Below are positions 11,801 through 25,100 of a DNA stretch of 64,000 bases, piece by piece. The position numbers and the translations under genes were made by a program. The stretch covers positions 2,264,501 through 2,328,500 of the forward strand of contig NC_090127.1 of assembly GCF_023973825.1 (NCBI RefSeq), given 5' to 3'. Position 1 is the stretch's first letter. Each line of letters opens with the position of its first letter. The notes beneath the pieces are model-generated. The model saw nothing but the letters and a program-made list of their open reading frames with translations, had not been told where the DNA came from and did no database searches. The DNA comes from Plasmodium brasilianum. Its lineage: Eukaryota > Apicomplexa > Aconoidasida > Haemosporida > Plasmodiidae.

Positions 11801-11877
11801 GAGAAAGAAGGAAACATAAAATTCCCAAGTATCAGAAAAAAAAGAAAAAAAAGAAGGTCCACTCGAAAAATAAATAA
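8866..11877 (+). CDS. RIO1: RIO1-type atypical serine/threonine kinase/ATPase
   Basis: RIO1 drives the last cytoplasmic steps of 40S ribosome maturation. One exon, 1003 residues, about twice yeast Rio1 (484). The hallmarks are present: N-terminal LDNRTLLILKKL, glycine-loop substitute SSGKEAYVF (residues 84-92), the ATP-anchoring Lys in FATKVYNTSILIFKKR (K330), the RIO signature EGEFRFRNAYTKNRNPRKMV, catalytic HADFSEYN (D447) and the metal-binding IIDVSQSMEHDHP (D464). Between the glycine loop and K330 sits a Plasmodium-specific insert of about 200 residues, mostly Glu-Met repeats. A second long insert follows the kinase core. The C-terminus carries an 8-residue SDLSDVHK repeat, then a segment like the RIO1 tail (IPEGVTRKEWSKLVKIQNRERR) ending in poly-Lys. 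All catalytic residues are intact. Confidence 0.95.
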   Translation: MLKRKKKETDYSYGKFENYGYSKKISNEVKVSLKEGEKLSSKFRNRGLTRDKRATVNSVLDNRTLLILKKLKDNLLNEIYGVVSSGKEAYVFNSLKILNNEELHYVEEILLTYMEKRYNRRGDSAPSGRGDEWEEREEIEELEETDENEEIEKVEENEEMEEMEEMEEMEEMEEMEENEEMEEMEEMEEMEEMEENEEIEKVEENEEMEDMEEMEKREEYELYEGSEQCDYSALPNGNESPGSCEAEGYVNLGQENYSPRRQISHSHSEKREDMKMEDVVMLRESEETFDIIDILGKISKMKYKNDNYISTIFKEKKKKKKQVVISFATKVYNTSILIFKKRSQYMEGEFRFRNAYTKNRNPRKMVKQWSEKEFRNLRRILIHGLRCPYPLVLKSNVIVMSMLGTLDRACPKMKDLNLSVIKWKELYVECICILRLLFCNCKLVHADFSEYNLLYFCNHIYIIDVSQSMEHDHPFALEFLKRDCLNITNFFKKKIGNVGKEEKRGDGGNVDGSGDSGNVDVDDDNNNNGTHQLCNEYDCKNLNEDYISRIQKSYIYKNTAKMNCNNNVLPSRDALHHGSNNNTPIASLVNEKFYSKVHILPLKKLFDYIVSSNLPEDISHFIEKDKKKIFVNPLEIMYLQIYGLIKNTTCIPKLDFKKIRTNRIYFEKLKRATCYYVTKIAVEKNNELHFKKYCSHKDEIEEQVFLRSWIPAYLNEITDLRAIEKDLKLLKKGKSVVSQFVSNNGNDNMDTSHKKTNNTHSEFIERCDRNELNKCVVATHFDNEIRREHLNNKGTIYLAQRGEATGSCKIKHIQREDSAHKESCEEDVYDGCDQHDEHDGNDEHRENGEDKENRKNYKEETMLSLLNGKKLSKPFENLTSLNDLSHVRESDLSDVHKSDLSDVHKSDLLDVHESDLLDVHESYLSDVHKLDQSDEHKSDQSNNENCCLQSEHEEIKFKGIIPEGVTRKEWSKLVKIQNRERRKHKIPKYQKKKKKKKVHSKNK
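9334..9507 (+). repeat. GAAGAAATG repeat (Glu-Glu-Met) in RIO1
   Basis: About 18 copies of a 9-bp unit GAAGAAATG, interrupted by GAAAATGAAGAA blocks; the larger block is itself duplicated. It lies inside the kinase N-lobe insert. The opposite strand and the other plus frame are also open because the unit has no stop codon in those frames. Confidence 0.9.
11521..11691 (+). repeat. 24-bp repeat coding SDLSDVHK in RIO1
   Basis: About seven copies of a 24-bp unit (tcagatctgtcggatgtgca followed by taaa/tgaa). The first copies are nearly identical and the last are degenerate. It codes for an acidic 8-residue repeat close to the C-terminus. Confidence 0.9.
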
Positions 11878-13255
11878 GGATCCGCCTAAAAAATTAAGAA
11901 AAAAAAAAAGAAAAATTTTGGTGAGTATTTATATATATATATATATATGCATATACATATATAAACATATATTTCTCTGTAGAGATAAATTTTAAAAGTA
12001 AAAACATAAGCAAATTTTTTATGTGTATACACACTGATGGAAACACAAGAATTTTATGAATTTTTTTACGTTAATCCTGTGTATGGTTAATACGCTCTAT
12101 AATTTTTATGAATAAGCACAAGGTACGTTGGTGGAAAACAACAGTTATTAAATGAATATACTTAGTGGTTAACAACTTAACATGTTCATAAAATTATTCT
12201 CTGTGCATAATTTTAACTGATGATGATGTATAAAATAATATATGGCATTTTTTTTTTTTTTTCATTTGTACTAGTTAAAATGTTTAACATTTGTGAAAAT
12301 ATTAGATTTCTATTTTTCTATGTTATCCTTTTTATATTTGTTCTATCGTATAGATAATATATCAAATATCTCTTCATTTATTCTTTTTTACAACAATTTC
12401 TTTTTAATGTATTTGTTTTACTTTTGCTTTTATTAAAATTTTTTTATTGCATGTTAATAATTTTCCATTTTTTTTTTTTTTTTTACATTATAAACAGCTG
12501 AAATGTATGCATTTTATTCATACATTAAAATTTATCTAATTTTTCTTTCGTAAACTGCGTCTTTCAAAAACGCGCAAATGAGACATTTTTGAGACACTTT
12601 TTACTTTTACATCTTTAAACCTTTTCAAGCAAAAAAATACTTTTTAATTATCTCTAAATATAAAGATATACCTTCACTTTTTTTTTTTTTTTACTCTATA
12701 TCAATCATATATATTTGATGCACGTGCACCCATATGTGTAGTACTTGCGTGTATACATCTTTTTTTTTTTTTTTTTTTTTTTTTTATTTGCCACTTTGGT
12801 TATTTGTGCAACATTATTTATTTTTTTTGCTAAAAATAACTAAAAAATAAAAAGATCAAAAAATAGTTGATAGTATAAAGCGAGATAGAAACTATGAAAT
12901 GAGTGATACTTTATAAGTGCATTCACTTTCATCTGAACTTTTACTAATAAGATAAAAAAAAAAAAAATAAAATAAAACTTTATCCATTACAAACTACGTT
13001 TCTGTGTTTTCGTATGTTTTCCTTTTTTTCTTTTTCCTTTCTGTTTGTTTTTTATTCTGTTTCCTTGTTTTTTTCGCCCTTTTTTAATTGTTTTTTCTTG
13101 TTTTTGTTCTCGCACATATGTAGTGAATGCGGATAAAAAAAAAAAACGAACAAATTAAAAACTATGAACAAATAAATTTTCCTTTTTTTTTTAAAAAAAA
13201 AATGTGTCTTACCAATCTTGTCACCATTTCTTTTGATTAAATTCCGCATAAAAAA
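11878..13255. other. Intergenic spacer RIO1 - unknown gene
   Basis: Poly-T tracts at 12249-12262, 12470-12484 and 12759-12785 and a (TA)n run at 11930-11948. Assumed 3' UTR and promoter. The 65-codon minus-strand frame at 13052-13249 is T-tract driven and I do not support it. Confidence 0.5.
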
Positions 13256-16200
13256 ATGGACTTTTGTGAAGTGATAAATTTAAAGACGCAATGAACAAAA
13301 ATATATTTTATTTTGTCATCTTTTATTTTGTCATCTTTTATTTTATCATGTTTTAATTTGTTATGCTTTATTTTGTTTTATTAAATTTTATTTTTGGGAA
13401 ATTGCAGTTTTTACAAAGTGTTTTTTTGTCCTTTTTCGCTATTTATTAGTATCCTATTAGTAGTTTAAAGGGAGTAAGCCATAGGCAAAGAACTACTGAA
13501 TATTCTAAGGTAGCAAAATAACAACAAGATGAAATAAGACATACACAAAATAAAATAAAAACAGTATATACATAAGAAGCAAGGTCCATACTTGTTAACA
13601 CTGATACCAGTGCTTGTTTATGTTTTTTACTTAATTTAGGAACATAATGGAATAACTAAGTTTTTTTTAAAAGATTTAATAAAAGAGTCATCACTAAAAA
13701 ACAGTGATACTGTATCAGACAATAAGACAGAAAATAAGGAAAAGCATACGAAGCAAAATGTAAAACGAATTTCAATTCAATTTTTTCCCCTTACAAGGAA
13801 ATAATATGCATATGTGTATATGTACATATTTACTTGTATGCGCAAAAATGGTACAAGTTCAACTTTTCGCTTAAATTAGGACAAAAATCCGTCGTTTAAT
13901 GTGTCCTACACTTGGGAAACTGATTCGATAAGCGGATTAAGGTAAAGTCATATATAACACGGTTTAATGCAATAACTGAAACATGTAAATTTATTATTAA
14001 TTTATATATACTTTTCAGGTACATAAATGTTTTAAATAAAAAAGATAAAAAAAAATTGGGTTTTCAGTGTAACTTAAAATTAACACGGAATAAAAAAAAA
14101 GCATATATACACGCATATATGTATGCATGTACATATATTAATATATTTATTTGTTTGTGTCCCCTTTTAAAGGTATTTACTGTAGAGATAAACAGCTCTT
14201 TAAAAAGAAAAACAGCGTGTTATACCACATGGTTACATTTAATCATGGCTTAAAATCAAGTGTTGTAGAAGAACTAAAGGTATCTTTTTATAATTTTATT
14301 TGCTAATATTTGTTATATATACATATATATATATATATGCATAATGTATGTGTAGTAAATCGCTATTTTTTATGTTTCATTTTTCATACTCTCATTATTT
14401 TTAATATCCTAAGTTAAGAAAATATGGAAATCTGTGTTTTCGTAATATTAGTCTTTTTTTAATAAGTTCCCATAAAAATAAGTAAATTGCAATTTTTAAG
14501 TGATCCATTTTGAACTCCTTTTAATGAGCGCAAATTTGTTACAAACATTTTATCATATGAGCATATAGATGCATGCATGTACAAATATGTATACATGAAC
14601 ACATCTCCCTTTTCCTTTTTTGGTGCAAGCTTAATGAGAGAACCTCAGACGACAGACTAAATTTTATCAACAATTTCGATGTAAAAAAACGTATAGAGAA
14701 AGAGAAAGAAAAGGAGGAGAAGGAGAAGAAGGTGAATCTGAAGATAAAGCAGCAGGAAACTCAAAAAGAATCTTTTAATGATTACAGTTTAATTAAACTT
14801 GAAATAGAATTTGTCTCAACCTTATATTTATTAACGTATGAAGAATTGGAAGCGTTGTATTTTTTTTTTTTTTCGGAAAATCTTTTTCCTCTTAATGATA
14901 AATATATGAATAAAGAAAATATAATTGAAAAATTTTTAACAAGTATAAGTTCCATTTCGAATAAATATTCCAGTACAATTAAAGCGGGTATATATATATA
15001 TATTTTTTTTTTTTTTCCCATGTTGATGTACTGCACTTAAACCTACTATTGTATATCACCACATGTGATGATCTAATGGCGCTTTTTTTTTTTTTTTTAT
15101 TTAACTTCTTACAATTCACCCTTGAAATATATTTACTCCTTCTTCTACCTCTTTTGATTTTCCCCTTTTTAGCGTATAATGTGCCTAACTTAAAAAATGA
15201 CGTGCAATATATAACATTGAGTGAATACCTAAACGAGTTAAAAGACTCGTTTGAAAAAGATAACAATTTAAAACATAATCCAGATGTAGTAGATGAGGTG
15301 GGCACTACAGAAATGAGTATCAAGAACGATAAAGAACATGAGGAAGAAAAAGAAAAAGAAAAAAAAGACGAACAAAATGAAAAAGAAAGAAAAAAAGTAG
15401 AAGAAGTAGAAGCAGATGTAGAAGTAGGAAACACAAAAAAAGAAGATACGAATGAGGGTCAGAAACATGACCCAGAAAAAGGAAATGCAAGCACCATGAT
15501 CTACAATACTGTAGAAAAAAATAAAGAGTATGTACTAGAAAAGGAGATTGAACAGTCGCACGAAAGAAATAAAGAAAATATACAACAGGAAAGAGAAACA
15601 GCCATCAAACATAACGGAGGAGGTGTTGTAAAAAATAACGAAATGGATTCTGTAGGAAAAAAAAAGAAAAAAAGGAAAAAAGAAAGAGATATGGATATAG
15701 AAACATTAGACGGAAAGGATCATATATTAATAAATTTAAATGACTGTGACATCATCAAGCATAATGATAAATTATTCATCAATTTAACTGCACAAAAGGA
15801 AACAAAAGATGATAAAAGAAATAAAGAAAAAAAAACTTTTCTCATAATTAATAATAAGGAAGTAAATAATGTGCAAGTGAGTATGAGTTCAAGTGAGGAG
15901 GTCTTATATGAAAATATAAACAATAATGAAAGTATTATCCCTATTAAGGAGAACAAGGAAAATAGTAGAAACATTTTACTAAATATGAATAAAGTGATCA
16001 GGAAAACTGCAAAAAGAAATGCAGAAAATAAAAAAAGCACTACGAATGCATGTAAAATGCCACGATCCATTGGAACAAATTTTAAACCTGAGAATATCGA
16101 GTTGAGTGAAAATTCAAAAATTAATGATTTAGGAAAAAGATCTTCCCTTGGAACAAATTTAATGGAGAAACAAGAAACCGGAATAAGTGCATTATCATGT

Positions 16201-17340
16201 AGTAATACCACTCATGAGGGAACCTCCGTAAATGTATCTAAACAGAGCGTAGGTCAAGGAAAGCCTTCAACATATACAGACAAATTAATTGAAGAAAATA
16301 TGGACATGGCGAATAACGCGAATAAAGAAAAAAAAGTGATAAATTGTAATGAGATAAAATATTCTAGGGAAAATCAAAATAAATGTTATAATATTATAGA
16401 CGAACAACAGCTAGGTAACCACCCTAATAATCCCTTTACTGTAATGAATACTAAAGACAATAGGAATATCGCAGGAAAACGAAAAAAAAAAAATACGTCC
16501 GATGACAGCAATATAGAAATAAATCAAATGAGCATTGATGATTGTAAAAAGAACGATACTGCAACGATGGATAATGATGCAAAAAAAATAAAGCTGTGCT
16601 CAAAAAATATTTCAAAGTTTGTGTTTTTCGACGATGTTAACTGTGAAGCGAGGGAAGAGGAAAAGAAAGAGGAGGATGAACGTAAAGATACGGGTAAAGA
16701 TGCTGGAGTAGATACGGGTAAAGATACTGGTGCAGATAAGAGTGATAATACGGGAGAAAGTACACTTAGAGATACAGACCAAAATATGGACATAGATGGA
16801 GCCGATAAAAAAAAAGATCACAAGAAGGAACGTGGCAAAGCAACAATTAGAAGAAGGAATAATTGTATTCCTCGCACAAATGAGATAAACAAAAATAAAA
16901 GGATAATGAACAAAATAGAAAGGGAAAATAAATTTATTCGTAAAAAGGAAAAATATAAAGCACAACAACACTGTTCATCACTCATACACGAAAGAATAGT
17001 CAAAAGGAACCCTTTCATGAACAGCGCAGGTAATAATAAAACAAGCAGTAACAATAAAAATTATAGCATAAAAGGAAAATCACAGACAAATAAAAAAACA
17101 TGTATTAAAAATATTTATGAACAAGGTATTGGTATATTTGAAGGAGACAGCGAGAATATATTGCATGGAAAGAAATTCATTGATAAATCTGAGAGAAAGA
17201 AATCTGAAAATAGATGCACCTTCTTAAAAAAAGAAATTAAACAGCTATGTAACTTGTCCAACGATAATATAATTCAATATAATGATATAAATTTATCGTG
17301 CACACGTTCTCACAGAATATCCCGTTATACAAAAATTTGA
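13256..17340 (+). CDS. Conserved unknown protein, 7 exons, with spliced Cys2-His2 (BED-like) finger
   Basis: I do not recognise the protein. Proposed exons: 13256-13270 (weak; donor GTGATA), 13640-13759, 13880-13941, 14019-14068, 14173-14279, 14630-14987 and 15173-17340. All phases agree and the total is 2880 nt (959 residues). Exons 3-5 give VSYTWETDSISGLRYINVLN, then CIYCRDKQLFKKKNSVLY and HMVTFNH, a C-x2-C-x14-H-x5-H pattern preceded by an aromatic residue, as in BED or C2H2 zinc fingers. The finger exists only after splicing, with its first Cys split across the exon 4/5 junction. A charged, Lys/Glu-rich region follows, with poly-basic KKKKKRKKERD (possible nuclear signal) and an acidic segment near 16660-16800. 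It sits between RIO1 and RAB2. A nuclear, DNA- or RNA-binding role is inference. Exon 1 is the least certain part. Confidence 0.7.
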
Positions 17341-18637
17341 AATGTTTAATAAATAACAATATATGTGTTAAAATGTTCAAATTAATTTTAAAAGATTTAA
17401 ATCTTTTTCTTCTTTATTTGTTCTTCTGCTTCCCTTTCCTTTTATTTACATGTTTCACTCTTTTTCCCCTTTTTTTTTTTTTTTTTTTTTTTTTTGTAAT
17501 ATAAAAAAGGTTTGTGAACAATTTTAAAATTTTTGTTTCGTTTTGTTTCGTATTGTTTCGTATTGTTTTGCTTTGTTTTGTTTTTTTTATATTTAAATTT
17601 TTTTTTTTTTTTTTTTACATAATGAAATTGACAATTGTTTCTTATACTTTCATACTTTTATATTTTTTTTTTTTAGTAATTTTAACATTGCTGACGGTAA
17701 ATTTCACATTTCTAATATAAAAATAGATACATAAAAATGATTTATATATATATGCATATATATATATATTTAAATAAATTAATATAAAATTTTTTTAACT
17801 TTTAATTAGATTTTACATTTTACTTATTCCTAATTAAATAAATATATTTTTTTTATTTATATTATTTCTCGTATGAATTTTATTTTTCCTATTTTTTCAA
17901 TTTTTGTTTTGTTATTTTTTTAATTATATTATATGTACATGTATATTTTTATACGTATATATTTTGATACGTATATATTTTGATACGTATATATTTTGAT
18001 ACGTATATATTTTGATACGTATATATTTTAATATGTATATATTTAATTATTCATTCAAAAAAATTGTAAGTACAATTTATCACTTTTCCATTTTTTTTTT
18101 TTTTTAATTATAAAATATATTATAAAAAAGCAAAAAATGGAAGGGAAAGTGAAATTAATAGATACCTTCAATAAATGAACATATATATATATGTAACATA
18201 TATACGTTCGTATGTATGTATATACAATATAATATTCTTTAACTTTGTGTTTTTCTGTTGAACAAAAACACAGAATTAAAAATAAAAATAGTAAATAAAA
18301 TGCAAATAGATCAACAAATTGTATATTTTAGTAATATTTTTATTATGTATAATATGTGTAAATTTTTTTTAAAAGCAATATGTACTCGAAAGTATGGGCG
18401 CAGTTAAGTATATATAGATATATATATATCATACACATGTACATAATGTGCTTATGTATATATAAATATATATATATAGAATAAGTCAGAAATTAGACTA
18501 TAATATTTTTTGTTATATCGTAAAATTTTTTAATCAATTTAAGAATTAAACAAGTTCGATATAACCAATGATAATAAATTGTTTTGAAGTATAAAAAAAT
18601 TAAAAAAAAAAAAAGAGAGAGAACATAAACAAAAACA
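17341..18637. other. Intergenic spacer upstream of RAB2
   Basis: T-rich spacer with poly-T tracts (17470-17495, 17602-17616), a GTTTCGTATT-type imperfect repeat near 17525-17580, the 16-bp repeat at 17953-18048 and (TA)n runs. It holds the presumed RAB2 promoter; no exon seen. Confidence 0.5.
17953..18048 (+). repeat. 16-bp tandem repeat acgtatatattttgat x6
   Basis: Four identical 16-bp units (17953-18016) followed by two diverged ones. It lies about 600 bp upstream of the RAB2 start codon. Confidence 0.9.
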
Positions 18638-20240
<1,603 letters not shown>

Positions 20241-20997
20241 GTTTTTGTAATGACCACTGGCATGCTTTTTTACAGTATTTTCATGTATATATATGTGTAT
20301 ATGTATATACATTTTTATATGCGTATGTATATGTACATTCTTTATAATTAAATATTATTCATAAAAAAAATGACTAGTTAGTTTTTTTTTTCTTTTTTAA
20401 AATTATATTTTAATAATATTTTATTGCATGATTTAATTTATTGTTCTTGGTTTTTGCTTTTTTTTTTCTTTTTTAGTGTATGTGTATATTAATTTGTTCA
20501 TTTATATTTAAAAATGCAATTTTTTTTTTTTCTTTTTTTCTTTTTTTTTATATTTCTAAATTACTTAAATTTTATTTATTAAAATTTAAAATAAGAGGAA
20601 AAAAAGAAAATCAGAAAATATTTACTTTTTTTTCTTTTTTTTTTTAATTTTTTTTTTTTTCCAATTTTCACATTCTACGTGAATCGCAAATTTTAAAAAG
20701 AGAAATAGGCAAAATAATAGTTTATTTTCACTTCGCTTAAAAATATTATAAGAAACAAGAAAAAAGTATCAATGCGTATATGCTTATAGAGCATATGAAT
20801 ATGAAGGAAAAAAGTATAACGATAAAGTTTGTATGTGTGTATTATGTATGTATGTGTATTATATACACACGCATAAGCGAATGCAGTAAAAAAAATATCT
20901 TACTATGAATGTTTTAATTATTTATTTATTATTTTTTTTTTTTTTGATACTTGAATTTTCACATTAAATTTTTTAGTATTCCTTAGTTTTATTTGTT
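20241..20997. other. Convergent 3' spacer RAB2 / unknown minus-strand gene
   Basis: Both neighbouring genes end into this 757-bp stretch. It consists of T-rich tracts on the left half and a TATGTATGTGTATTATATACACACGCATA segment near 20830-20875 with short inverted repeats. Likely shared 3' UTR space. Confidence 0.5.
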
Positions 20998-22155
20998 TTA
21001 TGTACTGTGAATAGTGTCATAACTGTGGGCACTGTAATGACATAAACAATCATTTTCAAATACATCTGCGGAATAATTGTCGTGAAAGTCATTATCTGCA
21101 GAATCATTCCTACTAATATTATCGCTTTCTTCACTAGTACAATCATATGAAGATGAATAATACTCGTTTAAATAATTTGCACAGTACATATTTTGCTCTA
21201 CTGTTGTTTCTGTGTTATAAATCTCATATATTTTTCTTTTTTTTTTTCTTCTTTTTTTTTTATATATCTCTTTTATTTCTTTATCACTGTTTTCCAAGTT
21301 TTTCTCTCGTTTGCTGCTGTTGCAACTTCCACTTTCGCTTTGTTCATCTTCCCCTTGATGGTCGTAACACTGTGATGAAACGTCTATCGCTATATTTACA
21401 AAATCCCTTTTTTTGTCGTTTAAACGATTCTTTAAAAATTTATACTCTTCAGAATTTTTATAAGTAGTTGCATTTGTATACCCATTATATAAATAGCAAT
21501 TTTTTATACTTTCATTTGCTTCGTCCTCATCATATTCTAACGTCTCATAAGATAACATTCCATTTTCTAAATAGGAGCTGCTATATAAATCATCATTTTC
21601 ATTAGTTCTACTATCATCGCTAGATTGTGTTGTGTTATAATTCGATTCACATGTGGAAATTTGATTATTTAAAAAGAAAGAACTACTATATTCAGGTTCT
21701 AAATGTGTTTCATTATTATATAGGTCAATTATATAATGCTCACTTGGATTATTTTCATATATCTCTTCTGTATATATATTTGTTTTATTTTTCACTGCAT
21801 TACCTTTTTTTTTTATTATTTTATCTTCGTATGTTGTAATTTTTATGCGCTCTAATTTTCTATTGATAATTTTGTTTCTTAAAAAAAAATTACTTATAGG
21901 TTGTTTGTAATTGCTAATTTTATAATATGTATTATTACACAAAATTGCAAATACATTATTATATATATATTTAGTATATAAATTAATAAATTTGGTTGTA
22001 GATTTATTTAAGATTGTGGTAGAGTAACTCCTGCATATAAGATCCAAAACTATTTTAAATGTTTCCTTAATTACACTAACTTTCAAGGCTAATTTTTTTA
22101 ATCCTCCTTTTCCCAATAATTCATGTGGTATCCTTGAAAAATGTTTCCATAGCAT
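20998..22155 (-). CDS. Plasmodium protein of unknown function
   Basis: Single exon, 385 residues, from an ATG at 22155. I do not recognise it. The first 50 residues are basic and amphipathic (FSRIPHELLGKGGLKKLALK) with no acidic residue before position 31, which could be a mitochondrial or membrane-association signal. A hydrophobic/aromatic stretch follows to about residue 95. The rest is low complexity: acidic Ser/Asn/Glu/Tyr segments, a strongly basic patch KKKRRKKKRK near residue 300, and an Asp/Ser-rich end. Purine-rich coding strand and codon use match its neighbours. It converges with RAB2 and its 5' side faces the gene-free block that leads to the centromere-like region. Confidence 0.75.
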   Translation of the reverse strand: MLWKHFSRIPHELLGKGGLKKLALKVSVIKETFKIVLDLICRSYSTTILNKSTTKFINLYTKYIYNNVFAILCNNTYYKISNYKQPISNFFLRNKIINRKLERIKITTYEDKIIKKKGNAVKNKTNIYTEEIYENNPSEHYIIDLYNNETHLEPEYSSSFFLNNQISTCESNYNTTQSSDDSRTNENDDLYSSSYLENGMLSYETLEYDEDEANESIKNCYLYNGYTNATTYKNSEEYKFLKNRLNDKKRDFVNIAIDVSSQCYDHQGEDEQSESGSCNSSKREKNLENSDKEIKEIYKKKRRKKKRKIYEIYNTETTVEQNMYCANYLNEYYSSSYDCTSEESDNISRNDSADNDFHDNYSADVFENDCLCHYSAHSYDTIHST

Positions 22156-25100
22156 CTTTTTATGGTTGTTATAAAAAATTAAATTTTCCCGTTACGAAAA
22201 ACCATAATTATATTGTTTACAAAAAAAAATTAAACTTTACAAATAAATAAATAAAATAAAACAAAACAAAATAAAATAACGAAGATATATAAAATAATGA
22301 AATATAACAAACGGGTTATTTAAAAAGATTAAAAGTAAACATTAAATTGAACTTCAACAATTAATTCAAAACATATAGGGCCATTTATGCATGTATTGAA
22401 TTCTTAATGTATATAACTTTATTTTAAAAATGTGAACATATATTATGGTAGTGTCTTCAAAATGTTATAATATCATGACTATATGAATATAAAGAAACGT
22501 AAGACAAAAATAAACATAAAAAAAATTCTTAAATAATTTTAATTTTTTTTGAAAAATAATATATTTATAGCACCATATATTTTTATCCGCATATTTGAGG
22601 ATAGCTTACGAGTAAAAAGAGAAAAGCTTGTAAGGAACAAATAATAAGCTCTACACGAAAAAAAAAAAAGAAAAAAAAGGAAAAGTGTAAAAGTTGAAAT
22701 TTAAGCTTGTAAATTATAAATTTTCATTTTTTTATAATGAACTAGCTTTTTTTTCTACAATTTTTATCAAGCAATATTCATTTATTTTCCAGTGTGCAAA
22801 AAAAAAAAAAAAAAAAATTAATCCTTATATATATATACATGTAAATATGGCATGCATGGGCTTGAAGAACAATGAAATAAATTTTTTTATAGGATCTATC
22901 GTTAAAATGAGAAAATTATACCTTAAAAAAATTAACTTTATAGAAAACTTATATATCCATCCTTTATTATAAAAATAAAGCTTACACACAAACCTCCTTT
23001 CTATTTTTCGCTAGCTTATAAATTTAAAATATAAAATAATTAAAAATGTTATTAATTTCATACATATATGTATATGTGAACACTTAATATAAAAACATTT
23101 ATAAATATTTTCCATAAGACTGTAAAATTCCCATTCGCTCTTTTTAATTTTCCACTTTGAGTGTGTAAGCAAAAAAAAGCCAAAATTATAATATAATTAT
23201 TCTTGGAAAATCATATTACACTACATATTTTTGTAAATACTTCTTATTCACATAAAATTTTTATCATTTTCTATAATTCGTGAAAATAAAAATATCTGTA
23301 AATAAATGAGAACCACAACAACGGATAGTAAACAAAATTTAAAAATTTTTCAAGAACAAATATAACTTATTTTCCCACTACTACATTTTTGCAATCTCTT
23401 ATATATTATTTTCACATGGGACCTTTTTTCTCATAACGCAACATAGTAAATATCGAAATGTAATGATATTATAATATAAATGTATATATATATATATACA
23501 TAATACATTGAAATTTAAAACTAATCCTGGTTTCACGTTATTTTATACATTATAAACATGTGTTCTACATTGTTCCAAGTTTTTTTTTTTTTTTCTTAAT
23601 GTAAAATGAAACTTAATGTTTAGAAGGCTTTAATAACATGTAATTAATGCAATTTTATATAAAATATGAGTTACCTATTTTTTATTAAAATATATATATA
23701 TGTTTACTATTTTATTGTTTTACTATTTTTTTCATTTGTGTTCACATGTAGTTTGTATATTCATTCAAAATAACACAAAAGGAGCATTTATATGAAAATT
23801 TTTTAACTTTTATTGATTAACCAAGGTTATAGAAAGTGTTTTACACAATAATTACATTTACTATTTCCCTAATAGCAAATTCTTTATTTTTACTTTACTG
23901 ATGTATTATCATGCTCATTTTTTTTTTTTTGAAATTATAAAAGAAAATAAGTAAAGATATACGTATATATAATGAAAAAAAAAGAATGTTAAAAGATTTT
24001 TTATTAATATTAACACATTTCTATATTTTTAAAATTTTTACTCTTTCTTATTTTTAATCGTCCGTAAATTCTACGTAAAAAATAAAATAAATATGGCTTT
24101 CTCAAGTGCGGCTAACAATTTTCCTTTTGTGTTGTTGTATCAATAAATACTTTTTTACTATACACACATTAAGCACAATAAATGTTCTCAAAAAATTGAA
24201 GTACATATTCACTAACAAAAAATTCAACCAATAAATGGTTATCCATTTTAAAATAGACTATTTATATTTATATATGAATAAAGGTTAAAATTGTAAAATA
24301 AAATTATGCATTATAATAGTAACTTGTGAAAAAAATTAATTTTATTCCCCCTCAAACTTCTTATTTTTTAATAAAAAAAATAGAGGGATATTAGGAATAT
24401 GCTTTCTTTACTATTACATGTAACACTAAAAGAAGTAATATACAAATCCTTTTATTATAGAACTACATAATCCTTAATAATAAAAAAAAAAAATAAATTT
24501 AAAATTTTCTCTTTTTTAATTTTTTATTTATTAAATGCTCTATTCTTTTAATTATTATAGTTTTAAAATCCTATACTTTTTCGTTAAATATTTTTAATAC
24601 AACAGAATTATTCCTTTTAAAAGTATTTATCATTGTACATATATGAATTAAATATATTAAAAGAACATTATAACAATAAATATACTGTTACTCATGTGTA
24701 ATAGTGTAAGCAGAGGGTCAAAAAATTTTACGTTGTAATTTAATTAAGATAGTCCTAGTAAATAACTACAAGTCGTTCTATTTTTGCCTCTATGTTATCT
24801 TATTGGGATTTGAGAGTGAACTTCATGAATTAAAGTGTAACCATTTTTTAGTAATTAAAAAGGAAAACAAAAAATAACAATTGAGGAATAAATGTTAAAA
24901 TTTTTTAAATATTATTATTAATAGATAAAACTCTTATTACACAATTATTTCTAGAAATAATTATCTGAACCATGATAGAAAAAATATAGAAGATAATTAT
25001 CTATGGAAAATATATGGAAATTTGTATTTTGAACATTAAAGAAGCAGATTCTTAAAAAAATAAAATGAGTATAAGTATCTTACAATTAAAATTCAAGTGA

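Noticed and set aside
22694..22972. 92-codon plus-strand frame near the left edge of the gene-free block
   Set aside because: It begins with TTG rather than ATG and crosses a 19-A tract; the part after the first solid ATG (22848) is only 41 codons and has no recognisable feature.
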